From Nanobdellota archaeon (GTDB lineage Archaea; Nanobdellota; Nanobdellia; Pacearchaeales; GW2011-AR1): a stretch of DNA of 34,350 bases. This document shows positions 13,001 to 18,974 of this stretch, piece after piece. Position 1 is the stretch's first letter, and every line of letters begins with the position of its first letter. Position numbers and translations under genes: made by a program. The DNA lies in NCBI GenBank assembly GCA_018830525.1, contig JAHJSH010000033.1:1-34350 (forward strand), in the 5' to 3' direction. Below the pieces are notes generated by a model. The model did not search any database. It was not told where the DNA came from and saw only the letters and a list, made by a program, of their open reading frames with translations.

Positions 13001-15365
13001 TGCGAAATATGGGATTCCATATTTTTCTAATTTTATTAATTCAGATATGAAGCCTGAGGATGCGAGAAGTATGTGTTGCCGTTTAAGGATTGATAATACT
13101 CAGTTGAGAAAACGGGGCGGTGGTTTGTTTGGTGCGAATCCTTTGACAGGTTCTATAGGGGTTGTTACAATTAATATGCCGAGGCTGGGTTATGTTTCTA
13201 CTGGCGAGGATGATTTTATTGCTCGTCTTGATAGGTTGATGGAACTTGCTAAGGAGAGCTTAGAGATAAAGAGGAAGGCCATTGAGAATTTTACCGAGGT
13301 GGGACTTTATCCCTATTCGAAATTTTATCTGAGGCAAGTTCATCAGAGATTTGGGGAATATTGGAAGAATCATTTTTCTACTATTGGGTTATTGGGGATG
13401 AATGAATCAATTACAAATTTTCTTCCAGGGGAGAATATTACTACTGAGAAAGGGCATGGGTTTGCGGTGAAGATTATGGATTTCATGAGGGGGAAGTTAG
13501 AAGAGTTTCAGACGGAGACGGGAAGTATCTACAATCTCGAAGCTACTCCGGGGGAGGGAACGACCTATCGTTTTGCGAGAATGGATAAGAAGAGATTTGG
13601 GAGAGTTCTTGTTGCAAATGAGGAAGCTTATCAAAATGGGGCGAATCCATATTATACAAATTCTACCCAGTTGCCGGTGAATTTTACAGAGGATGTTTTT
13701 GAAGCGTTGGATTTACAAGATGAATTGCAATGTAAATATACGGGAGGATGTATTGAGAAGGGGAATAAGGTTTTGACAGATAAAGGACTTATTAAGATAG
13801 AGGATATTGTTCGAGATTTTGATAAAATTAAACCGATAAAAGTACTTAGTTATAATGATCAGGAAGGTGTTGGTGAGTGGGATGAAATTAGTGATGCGAT
13901 GAAGATTGATGTTAAAAAACATGATAAGATACGGGTTAGGGGGGAGAAAAATCTGGATATTGTTACTTCAGATTGGCATCCTTTTTTTGTGTTAGAAAAA
14001 ATTAAGGTTAAGTCTATTTGCCCGATTTGTGAGAAAAAGATAGAAGGTGTTAAGAGTTTTGCTAATCATCTTCGGATGAGTAAGTTTTGTAGGGAGAAAT
14101 ATAAAAATTATAATAAGTATGCGGTTGTGGAGAGAAGGGCAGATGAATTAAAAAGGGGAGATTACGTGTTGCAAAATTCATTTAATCTTTACCCTAATAA
14201 GAAAACTAAGCTTGATTCTGATATGATGTGGTTGATTGGATTTTTTATTGGGGATGGATGTATTTCTAAACTTGTGGATAATCGTGGGGGGAATAATATT
14301 AAGAAATACAGTGTAAGATTTTTTAGTAGTAATGTTAAAGTTTTGGCTAAGGTGAAAAAAATTTTATTTGAAAAGTTTGGTGTAGAAATTAGTGTAATTA
14401 AGAATGACAAGCGGAGTGAGGTTTTGAGGCGGGTGGGTACTTCGAGTAAAAATGTATTGGACTTTTTCTTTAAATGTGGATTTGTTGTAGGTAAGAAAGT
14501 TTATGATGTTAGGATTCCAGATTTTGTTAAGAGTAATTTAAATTCTTCAAATGTTTTTTCACTTTTAACTGGGTTAATGGATAGTGATGGTCATATCAGT
14601 GGGCGAGATGGAGATTTGGAATATAGTACTGTTTCTCCGAATTTAGCTGATGATTTACTTGAAGTGTTTTCTGTCGCTGGGATTAATATTGGAAAGTATA
14701 GTAAGGAATCTAAGAGAGCTAATGAGAAGAAAATTTATAGACTGAGAATTCCACAGTATTATCTCAGTTTTATTCGGGATAAAATTGATGCTAATGTAAA
14801 TGTATTAAATATTCGAGAGAAAGTGTCAAATAGGAAAAAACGACATCTCCCCGTCGTGAGAGTTAAAGAATGTTCAAAAACTAATGTTGAAGATAATATG
14901 TTTTATGATTTGACAACGAAGAAAAATCATAATTATTTGGCTGGTAAAGATTGTCTGGTTTTTGTTCATAATACTGTGTTTCATACTTTTGTCGGAGAGA
15001 AGATGAGTAAGGATTCGGTTAGGGCGATGGTGAAAAAGATTGCGTATAATTATCACTTGCCTTATTTTACGATTACTCCGACTTTCTCTGTTTGTCCGGT
15101 CCATGGTTATTTGAATGGGGAACATGAATATTGTCCGAAATGTGATGAAGAGCTTGCGGAGATTGAGGCGACTCCAATTTCTGTAGCCGATGCAGATGAG
15201 GTTGGTAAAGAGTCAAATGAGTTTTCTGGGGAGGCCCTCGTAGGGCATGACTCCTCAAAGGATGATTCTAGTAAGTCCTCTGGTGAGCCCGATACTTTGG
15301 AAGCCCCATTTACAAACTCTCAAATAAATTTAGGAGGTGATATAAATGGGGCGAACAAAATGTGA
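9999..15365 (+). CDS. nrdD: Anaerobic (class III) ribonucleotide reductase, with three inteins and no glycyl-radical tail
   Basis: 1788 aa before splicing, about 734 after removal of three inteins. The ATG at 9999 follows the conserved leader hairpin and is preferred over an in-frame TTG at 9993. The N-terminal ATP-cone (VRKRDGSVVLF) regulates activity. Host blocks interrupted by inteins are the YCVGWDL, GFQTPFTNLT and GGTVFHTF sites, all in conserved core. MCCRLRID carries the active-site Cys region. Near the C-terminus is the zinc site CPVHGYLNGEHEYCPKC. The usual glycyl-radical segment does not follow in this frame. Instead there is a polar linker of about 65 residues, ending at TGA, and the radical segment is encoded by the next small ORF. 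The enzyme makes dNTPs without oxygen, activated by NrdG. Confidence 0.95.
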   Translation: MVTKVRKRDGSVVLFQESKIADAIWKAARAVGGKDQEKSKVLAKEVVENLNKIYGEYGIPEVEEVQDLVEKTLIEAGHAKVSKAYILYRKSHDELRNVKGLFDTIEAVEDYIGLNDWMVKENSNMGFSLQGLNNYIATKIISNYWMRRVYPEAIRKVHEAGDLHIHDLGTLGAYCFDDKTKILTENGWKFFKDVAKGEKVATKNLKTGELEFQAPYDKQVYKYSGDMYSFEGRGVSLSVTPEHRLLVRRKHKKSWEFVNPTEFKYGMEFDKKVSWKGKDMETFQIPVVRGGNRKKNIEKFDMVNYVEFMGWYLSEGSVYEPNRRDYRISIAQSRKKYRGEVLSLLDRMKLNYNDSSEFNIHLHSKDLFYYLKSFGISGAKYVPDNIKELNSKMIRKFLIALFKGDGSFSKKGELLKYYTKSKRLADDVVECLLKIGVCGTITRRKGMDIYMVSVENNHLTPIYRKSIVKKPYHGNVYDFSVRNGTLIVMREGKVVVSGNCVGWDLKDLLTVGFKGVKGKVESKPPKHLRTALGQIVNFFYTLQGETAGAQAFSNFDTLLAPFIRTDNLSYKDVKQGMQEFLFNMAVPTRVGFQCMSEDTEILTPNGWAGYGELKRGDVIKTFNIGKGIVEDKPIKKLFKREYHGVMYRLKNRIQDQLISPGHRIVRKKFQTEDYVLEEIENTLKMKSPFIVPIAGKNVSLDKKISDEEIKLLAWIIAEGSIENSGQKHRHCKRVTIYQSKIKNPRGYNEIISLLDYFALNYSIGDSCPAFGDSVKMIRLNAESSRKIHKMFGVDNCVGFIPDRLFNLSCRQARVFLDTYLKADGFEGCKIATTSKNILDGLQQIAVSAEYGFSVICRKPTIGRKEIYVLRLIKHKDTYIQKIENVNYSGIIWCPNTDNETVIARRNGKVFITGNTPFTNLTMDLKVPSYMADEHVVIGGQPQMETYKDFEVEMEMINRAFAECMLEGDASGRVFTFPIPTYNITKDFDWDNKDHDLIWEMTAKYGIPYFSNFINSDMKPEDARSMCCRLRIDNTQLRKRGGGLFGANPLTGSIGVVTINMPRLGYVSTGEDDFIARLDRLMELAKESLEIKRKAIENFTEVGLYPYSKFYLRQVHQRFGEYWKNHFSTIGLLGMNESITNFLPGENITTEKGHGFAVKIMDFMRGKLEEFQTETGSIYNLEATPGEGTTYRFARMDKKRFGRVLVANEEAYQNGANPYYTNSTQLPVNFTEDVFEALDLQDELQCKYTGGCIEKGNKVLTDKGLIKIEDIVRDFDKIKPIKVLSYNDQEGVGEWDEISDAMKIDVKKHDKIRVRGEKNLDIVTSDWHPFFVLEKIKVKSICPICEKKIEGVKSFANHLRMSKFCREKYKNYNKYAVVERRADELKRGDYVLQNSFNLYPNKKTKLDSDMMWLIGFFIGDGCISKLVDNRGGNNIKKYSVRFFSSNVKVLAKVKKILFEKFGVEISVIKNDKRSEVLRRVGTSSKNVLDFFFKCGFVVGKKVYDVRIPDFVKSNLNSSNVFSLLTGLMDSDGHISGRDGDLEYSTVSPNLADDLLEVFSVAGINIGKYSKESKRANEKKIYRLRIPQYYLSFIRDKIDANVNVLNIREKVSNRKKRHLPVVRVKECSKTNVEDNMFYDLTTKKNHNYLAGKDCLVFVHNTVFHTFVGEKMSKDSVRAMVKKIAYNYHLPYFTITPTFSVCPVHGYLNGEHEYCPKCDEELAEIEATPISVADADEVGKESNEFSGEALVGHDSSKDDSSKSSGEPDTLEAPFTNSQINLGGDINGANKM
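10521..11495 (+). other. NrdD intein 1 (325 aa, with LAGLIDADG endonuclease)
   Basis: Starts at Cys175 (CFDDKTKILTENGW, block A) and ends at Asn499 (VVVSGN), followed by Cys500. Block B is VTPEHRLLV. Endonuclease motifs are FMGWYLSEGSVY and FLIALFKGDGSFSKKG. Rejoining gives LGAYCVGWDLKDLL, a conserved NrdD block. The residue before the terminal Asn is Gly, not the usual His. Confidence 0.95.
11778..12740 (+). other. NrdD intein 2 (321 aa, with LAGLIDADG endonuclease)
   Basis: Starts at Cys594 (CMSEDTEILTPNGW) and ends at Asn914 (VFITGN), followed by Thr915. Block B is ISPGHRIV. Endonuclease motifs are LLAWIIAEGSIE and FLDTYLKADGFEG. Rejoining gives RVGFQTPFTNLTMD, the conserved NrdD sequence. 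The penultimate residue is again Gly. Confidence 0.95.
13749..14972 (+). other. NrdD intein 3 (408 aa, with zinc-finger-like insert and LAGLIDADG endonuclease)
   Basis: Starts at Cys1251 (CIEKGNKVLTDKGLIKIEDI) and ends at the canonical His-Asn pair (LVFVHN), followed by Thr1659. Block B is VTSDWHPFFV. An extra element CPICEKKIEGVKSFANHL plus a following Cys forms a CxxC-x12-H-x5-C pattern. Endonuclease motifs are WLIGFFIGDGCIS and LLTGLMDSDGHISG. Rejoining gives YTGGTVFHTFVGE. Confidence 0.95.
15333..15340 (+). promoter_or_regulatory. Strong Shine-Dalgarno for the glycyl-radical ORF
   Basis: GGAGGTGA lies five bases before the ATG at 15346 and inside the end of nrdD. It is among the strongest ribosome binding sites in the window and argues for independent initiation rather than frameshifting. 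Confidence 0.75.
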
Positions 15366-15465
15366 GGTATGGAGTAGGGTCTGCGGATACTTGCGACCGA
15401 CAGCACGATGGAACGAAGGGAAGTTAGAAGAGTTCAAAGACCGTGTTTTATTTTCAGGAGAGTAG
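15346..15465 (+). CDS. Stand-alone NrdD glycyl-radical domain (39 aa)
   Basis: This small protein contains RVCGYLRPTARWNEGK followed by EEFKDR, the C-terminal glycyl-radical block of class III ribonucleotide reductase, with the radical Gly at residue 14. The block normally forms the tail of NrdD, right after the zinc site. Here it is in the +1 frame relative to nrdD, starts 20 nt before the nrdD stop and has its own strong ribosome binding site. It presumably docks into the NrdD barrel as a separate subunit and is activated by NrdG, much as YfiD/GrcA supplies a radical domain to pyruvate formate-lyase. The Shine-Dalgarno of nrdG lies in its last codons. A programmed frameshift is the alternative. 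Confidence 0.88.
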   Translation: MGRTKCEVWSRVCGYLRPTARWNEGKLEEFKDRVLFSGE

Positions 15466-15466
15466 T

Positions 15467-16168
15467 ATGAAAATCGTTGGTTTGCAGAAGACAACCTTGA
15501 TAGATTATCCTGGAGAGGTTGCCTGTACTATTTTTTTATTTGGGTGTAATTTTCGTTGTGGCTTTTGCCATAATCCCGAGTTGGTAGTTAAGGATTTTGG
15601 GGGGGGATTTTCAGAGGAAAATATTCTTAAATTTTTAAAAGAGCGGAAAGGAAAGCTTGATGCTGTTTGTATTTCTGGAGGAGAGCCTTTGATGAGCTTA
15701 GATATTGATTTTGTTAGAAAAATTAGGAAGTTAGGATACAAGATTAAGATTGATACTAATGGAAGTTTCCCTGAGCGATTAAAAAAATTAATTAATGAGG
15801 ATTTGGTCGACGCTGTTGCTATGGATATAAAGGCTTCTAAGAAAAAATATTCTGAAGTTGTAGGGGCTAAGGTTGATGGGGAGAAGATTGAGAAATCTAT
15901 TAAAATGATTTCTAATCTAGATGATTATGAATTTCGGACGACGATTGTTGAAAGGTTTCATGATTCCTCAGAGATGAAGGCTCTTGGTCAATGGATGAAT
16001 AAAGTTTGTGGAAAGAAACCGAAAAAGTTTTTCTTGCAAGGATTTAAGGCTGGGGGAAAATTGATTGATGATAGTTTTTCTAAGGAAAAAGATGTTTCGG
16101 AAAAATATCTGCTAGAATTGAAAAAATCTGTTGATGAATTTTTTGAGGAAGTGGGGGTGAGGGTATGA
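15467..16168 (+). CDS. nrdG: Anaerobic ribonucleotide reductase activase (radical SAM)
   Basis: 233 aa from ATG 15467, preceded by CAGGAGAG; the in-frame GTG at 15443 lies inside the upstream ORF. The radical-SAM cluster motif is CNFRCGFC, followed by CISGGEPLM (the GGE motif) and IDTNGSFP. The protein cleaves S-adenosylmethionine to make the glycyl radical on the NrdD tail. It starts one base after the glycyl-radical ORF ends, consistent with coupled production of substrate and activase. The start of the next gene overlaps its stop. Confidence 0.92.
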   Translation: MKIVGLQKTTLIDYPGEVACTIFLFGCNFRCGFCHNPELVVKDFGGGFSEENILKFLKERKGKLDAVCISGGEPLMSLDIDFVRKIRKLGYKIKIDTNGSFPERLKKLINEDLVDAVAMDIKASKKKYSEVVGAKVDGEKIEKSIKMISNLDDYEFRTTIVERFHDSSEMKALGQWMNKVCGKKPKKFFLQGFKAGGKLIDDSFSKEKDVSEKYLLELKKSVDEFFEEVGVRV

Positions 16169-16398
16169 GTGATTTGAGAATTGGGAAGTATCGGCATTTT
16201 AAGGGGGGTGAGTATGAGGTAATTGCTATTGCTAAGGATTGTGAGGATCCGGAAAAGGAAGTTGTTGTTTATCGGGCACTTTATGATTCGGAGGATTTTG
16301 AGATTGGACAGGTTTGGACTCGTTTACTTGAAGATTTCATAGGATTTAAAAATGTTGATGGAGAACAAGTTAAACGATTTACATTTATAGAAGAATGA
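16165..16398 (+). CDS. DUF1653 family protein
   Basis: 77 aa. The opening GKYRHFKGGEYEVIAIAKDCEDPEKE, seen here as YRHFKGGEYEVIAIA, is characteristic of DUF1653 (YRHFKG...VVVYRALY). VVVYRALYDSEDFEIGQVW and FTFIEE follow. The fold is small and beta-rich, with no established function. It is coupled by 4-nt ATGA overlaps to nrdG upstream and NAD kinase downstream. Confidence 0.82.
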   Translation: MSDLRIGKYRHFKGGEYEVIAIAKDCEDPEKEVVVYRALYDSEDFEIGQVWTRLLEDFIGFKNVDGEQVKRFTFIEE

Positions 16399-17093
16399 AA
16401 AAAATACATATTGTCGGGAAGGATTTGGAGAAAGTTAATGGAATGAAGGAACGTTTGAAAGATTTGGGTTTTGTTTTTGTCGAAGAGAATCCTGATTTGG
16501 TAATAAGCTATGGGGGGGATGGGATGTTTTTAATTGCGGAGAGGATGTTTCCTGGAGTTTTGAAACTCTCGATGAAGGATAGTGAGGTTGGAAGAAAATG
16601 TTATTGCGGGGAATTGGAGGAAGCGTTGAAAAAATATTCTTTAGGAAATTTTGAAGTTGGGGAGATTCATAAATTGAAGGCAATTCATCGTGGGCGGTTC
16701 GAGACTCGGGAATTGATTGGTGTTAATGATATTGTGGTGAGGAATAGTTTGCCTACAGAAGCAGTTCGTTTTAATGTTCTTGTTGGGGAAAGGGGGATTG
16801 ATAATTTAATTGGAGATGGGATTGTTGTTTCTACCCCTTATGGGTCTGGAGGATATTTTTCTTCGATTACTCATAAGAATTTTAAGACTGGTATTGGGAT
16901 TGCTTTCAATAATGTGACCAAATCTCATGAGTCCTTGATTTTGGCGGAAGATGAAAAGATTGAGATTGAAATTGTCCGTGGTCCAGCAGTATTAGTTGCA
17001 GACAATAACAGAGATTTTATTAATCTTGAAAATGGGGATAAGATTAGGATTGAGCAAATTGATGAAGTTGCGCGGAGGGTTAGTTTAAAATGA
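16395..17093 (+). CDS. nadK: NAD kinase
   Basis: 232 aa, short for the family. The GGDG motif is in VISYGGDGMFLIAER (about 34-48). VNDIVVRN corresponds to the NE/ND substrate motif, and GDGIVVSTPYGSGGYFSS to the conserved second glycine-rich region. It phosphorylates NAD+ to NADP+, supplying reductant for biosynthesis. The first domain is compact, which accounts for the short length. It overlaps both neighbours by 4 nt, so it is translated as part of the dNTP operon. Confidence 0.88.
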   Translation: MKKIHIVGKDLEKVNGMKERLKDLGFVFVEENPDLVISYGGDGMFLIAERMFPGVLKLSMKDSEVGRKCYCGELEEALKKYSLGNFEVGEIHKLKAIHRGRFETRELIGVNDIVVRNSLPTEAVRFNVLVGERGIDNLIGDGIVVSTPYGSGGYFSSITHKNFKTGIGIAFNNVTKSHESLILAEDEKIEIEIVRGPAVLVADNNRDFINLENGDKIRIEQIDEVARRVSLK

Positions 17094-17524
17094 TAAAGAT
17101 TAAGATAAAAAAAGTGAAAGAGAATGCGATTGTTCCGGCGTATGCTCATCCGGGCGATGCTGCGATGGATTTATTTTCTGCTGAAGATTGTATTATCGCT
17201 CCCGGAAAAAGGAGATTGGTTTTGACAGGGATTTCTATGGAATTGCCCGAAGGTTATTTTGCCTCAATTCGTGATAAAAGTGGATTGGCTTATAAACGAG
17301 GGATTACGACTCTTGGGGGGGTGATTGAATATACTTATCGTGGAGAGTATGGGGTTGTTGTTTTGAATACGGGTGATGAAGATTTTGAGATTAATGCAGG
17401 TGATAAAATTGCACAAGTTGTTATTGCTCCGGTTGCGACTGCGGATGTTGAAGTTGTTGAAGAATTAAGTGAAACTGTCCGGGGTGCTGGTGCATGGGGT
17501 TCGACTGGTGGAAGTAATATATAG
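17090..17524 (+). CDS. dut: dUTP diphosphatase (trimeric dUTPase)
   Basis: 144 aa, the standard length. Motif 1 is AHPGDAAMDLFSAED, motif 2 RDKSGLAYKRG, motif 3 GGVIEYTYRGEYGVVVLN, motif 4 GDKIAQVVI and motif 5 RGAGAWGSTGG. It hydrolyses dUTP to dUMP and PPi, feeding the thymidylate synthase. In motif 3 the usual catalytic Asp (GVID) is Glu. The start overlaps the NAD kinase stop by 4 nt. A new promoter follows the gene. Confidence 0.93.
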   Translation: MIKIKIKKVKENAIVPAYAHPGDAAMDLFSAEDCIIAPGKRRLVLTGISMELPEGYFASIRDKSGLAYKRGITTLGGVIEYTYRGEYGVVVLNTGDEDFEINAGDKIAQVVIAPVATADVEVVEELSETVRGAGAWGSTGGSNI

Positions 17525-17539
17525 TCTAGTCTAATAGTT

Positions 17540-17548
17540 TTTATAAAT
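17540..17548 (+). promoter_or_regulatory. TATA box of the dCMP deaminase transcript
   Basis: TTTATAAAT is centred about 25 bp before the ATG at 17569 that opens the leader mini-cistron, so the leader ORF itself is predicted to be leaderless. Confidence 0.62.
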
Positions 17549-17568
17549 GATTTTTGTGTTTGTGTTAG

Positions 17569-17658
17569 ATGATAATTGGAATTATGGAGGTAATAGATTT
17601 GAAATTATGCAATGGCATAGCCCTTGCTTGTCAAAAATCTAAGGATTTTTTCTTATGA
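17569..17658 (+). CDS. Leader mini-cistron upstream of the kinase/dCMP deaminase gene (29 aa)
   Basis: Starts at leaderless distance from a TATA box and stops at TGA overlapping the main ATG as ATGA. The peptide begins MIIGIMEVIDLKLCNG, continues ALACQKSK and ends DFFL. The LCN core, the KS and the DF-x-L end match the nrdD and rps12 leaders. Its first 16 nt (ATGATAATTGGAATTA) are repeated exactly as the first 16 nt of the main gene. An internal ATG at 17584 would give a 24-residue form. Confidence 0.58.
   Translation: MIIGIMEVIDLKLCNGIALACQKSKDFFL
17609..17654 (+). promoter_or_regulatory. Two-hairpin leader element of the dCMP deaminase gene
   Basis: Hairpin 1 is GCAA-U-GGC (17609-17616) with GCC-C-UUGC (17620-17627). 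Against the nrdD copy (GAC/GUC) the middle pair has changed on both sides, a compensatory change. Hairpin 2 is AAAAATC (17633-17639) with GATTTTT (17644-17650) around TAAG, followed by TCTT and ATG. Confidence 0.65.
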
Positions 17659-18722
17659 TAATTGGAATTACCGGAACTTTAGGTGCGGGAAAAGGAGCGA
17701 TTGTCAATTATCTAATCGGGAGGAGATTCAAACATTATTCTGTTCGAGCTTTTTTGACTGAAGAGATTTTAAGGAGGGGACTTGAAGTTAATAGAGATAA
17801 TATGGTTTCTGTGGGGAATGATCTTCGCGCGAAGTTTGGTCCTAGTTATATTGTTGAACAATTATATCTGCAGGCGATTAAGGCTGGTGGAAATTCGGTG
17901 ATTGAAAGTATTCGTTGTCCCGGGGAGGTGGGAGCATTGAGGAAGAAAGAGAAGTTTGTTTTGTTTGCGGTTGATGCAGATATTGAAGTGAGGTATTCAA
18001 GGATTGTTGGGAGGGCTAGTGCTACTGACAGGATTTCATTTGAAGATTTTATTGCGGCAGAGCAGAGAGAGATGGAATCTAATGACCCTTACAAACAGAA
18101 TATTAGAAGATGTATTGAGATGGCAGACCATAGGTTTAGGAATGATTGGACTGTTGAAGAGTTGCATTCTAAGGTTGGAGCGGTTTTGGGTAAGGTTGTA
18201 CAGGGTTCTCCAACCACTTCTAAAATTTCTAAAAGAAAAGATGTTCTTTCATGGGATGATTATTTTATGTCTATAGCTCTTCTTTCTGCAGAGAGAAGTA
18301 AGGACCCTAATACTCAGGTTGGTGCTTGTATAGTAGATTCAACCAAAAAAATAATTGGGGTTGGTTATAATGGGTTTCCTATTGGCTGTTCAGATGATGA
18401 TTTGCCTTGGGCGAGGAAAGGAGATTTTCTAGATACTAAATATCCTTATGTTTGTCATGCTGAGTTGAATGCTATATTAAATAGCGTTGGAAGGAATTTG
18501 TCTGGTAGTTCGATTTATATCGCATTGTTTCCTTGTAATGAATGTGCTAAGGCCATAATTCAATCGGGAATTAAAGAGGTTGTTTATCTTTCGGATAAAT
18601 ACGCAGATACAGATTCTATAAAGGCTTCAAAAAAAATGTTTAATATGTCTGGAATTAAAATTCGACAGTTAATTCCTAAGGCAAGATCTATAATTGTCTC
18701 TCTTGATTTAACGAATGAATAG
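17655..18722 (+). CDS. P-loop kinase-like / dCMP deaminase fusion
   Basis: 355 aa. The N-terminal part (about 1-180) is a P-loop nucleotide kinase-like domain: GITGTLGAGKGAIVNYL, then VIESIRCPGEVGAL and VDADIEVRYSRI, resembling dephospho-CoA kinase or adenylate kinase-like proteins. The C-terminal part (about 195-350) is a cytidine/deoxycytidylate deaminase domain with zinc ligands in CHAELNAIL (His268, Glu270) and PCNEC (Cys294, Cys297). It should deaminate dCMP to dUMP for thymidylate synthesis. Yeast Dcd1 has a comparable N-terminal P-loop domain. A conserved leader mini-cistron and hairpins precede it. The kinase domain's substrate is unknown. Confidence 0.9.
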   Translation: MIIGITGTLGAGKGAIVNYLIGRRFKHYSVRAFLTEEILRRGLEVNRDNMVSVGNDLRAKFGPSYIVEQLYLQAIKAGGNSVIESIRCPGEVGALRKKEKFVLFAVDADIEVRYSRIVGRASATDRISFEDFIAAEQREMESNDPYKQNIRRCIEMADHRFRNDWTVEELHSKVGAVLGKVVQGSPTTSKISKRKDVLSWDDYFMSIALLSAERSKDPNTQVGACIVDSTKKIIGVGYNGFPIGCSDDDLPWARKGDFLDTKYPYVCHAELNAILNSVGRNLSGSSIYIALFPCNECAKAIIQSGIKEVVYLSDKYADTDSIKASKKMFNMSGIKIRQLIPKARSIIVSLDLTNE

Positions 18723-18752
18723 TTTTTTAAATTGAATTTTAATCATTAATCT

Positions 18753-18829
18753 ATGGCTCCGTAGCTTGACTCGATTCCTTAAAATCGAGAAGTTACGATT
18801 AGTCGATTTCAAAAAATCTCGGCCTGGTC
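18753..18829 (+). pseudogene. Interrupted copy of the tRNA-Lys 5' end
   Basis: ATGGCTCCGTAGCT at 18753-18766 is identical to 18849-18862, the start of the intact tRNA-Lys. CTCGGCCTGGTC at 18818-18829 matches the next part of the tRNA (18861-18872) in 11 of 12 bases. Between them lie about 51 bp with a 7-bp hairpin, CTCGATT (18770-18776) and AATCGAG (18783-18789). No anticodon or T-arm follows, so it is a broken partial duplicate or a structured leader. Confidence 0.5.
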
Positions 18830-18850
18830 GACCAGTCTGAGAAATACAAT

Positions 18851-18925
18851 GGCTCCGTAGCTCAGCCTGGTCAGAGCACTGGACTTTTAATCCAGGTGTC
18901 GGGGGTTCAAATCCCCTCGGGGCCA
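18851..18925 (+). tRNA. tRNA-Lys (anticodon UUU)
   Basis: Acceptor GGCTCCG pairs with CGGGGCC, and the discriminator A is at 18925. D-arm GCTC/GAGC, anticodon stem CTGGA/TCCAG with loop CTTTTAA (anticodon TTT), and T-arm GGGGG/CCCCT with TTCAAAT. There is no intron and CCA is not encoded. It is preceded by the interrupted partial copy of its own 5' end. Confidence 0.96.
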
Positions 18926-18974
18926 TATCTTTTATCATATAAATCTTTAAATATCTCTAGGGGGATTATCTTTT

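Noticed and set aside
15330-15370. Programmed frameshift joining NrdD to the glycyl-radical tail
   Set aside because: No slippery sequence is evident, and a strong Shine-Dalgarno with a proper ATG precedes the tail, so separate initiation is the simpler reading.
17525-17654. NrdR boxes upstream of the dCMP deaminase fusion
   Set aside because: I looked for ACAA-N4-TTGT cores and found none here or before the thymidylate synthase gene.
18733-18850. C/D box guide RNA before tRNA-Lys
   Set aside because: A CTGA-like D box can be found, but no convincing C box (RTGATGA) lies at the right distance.
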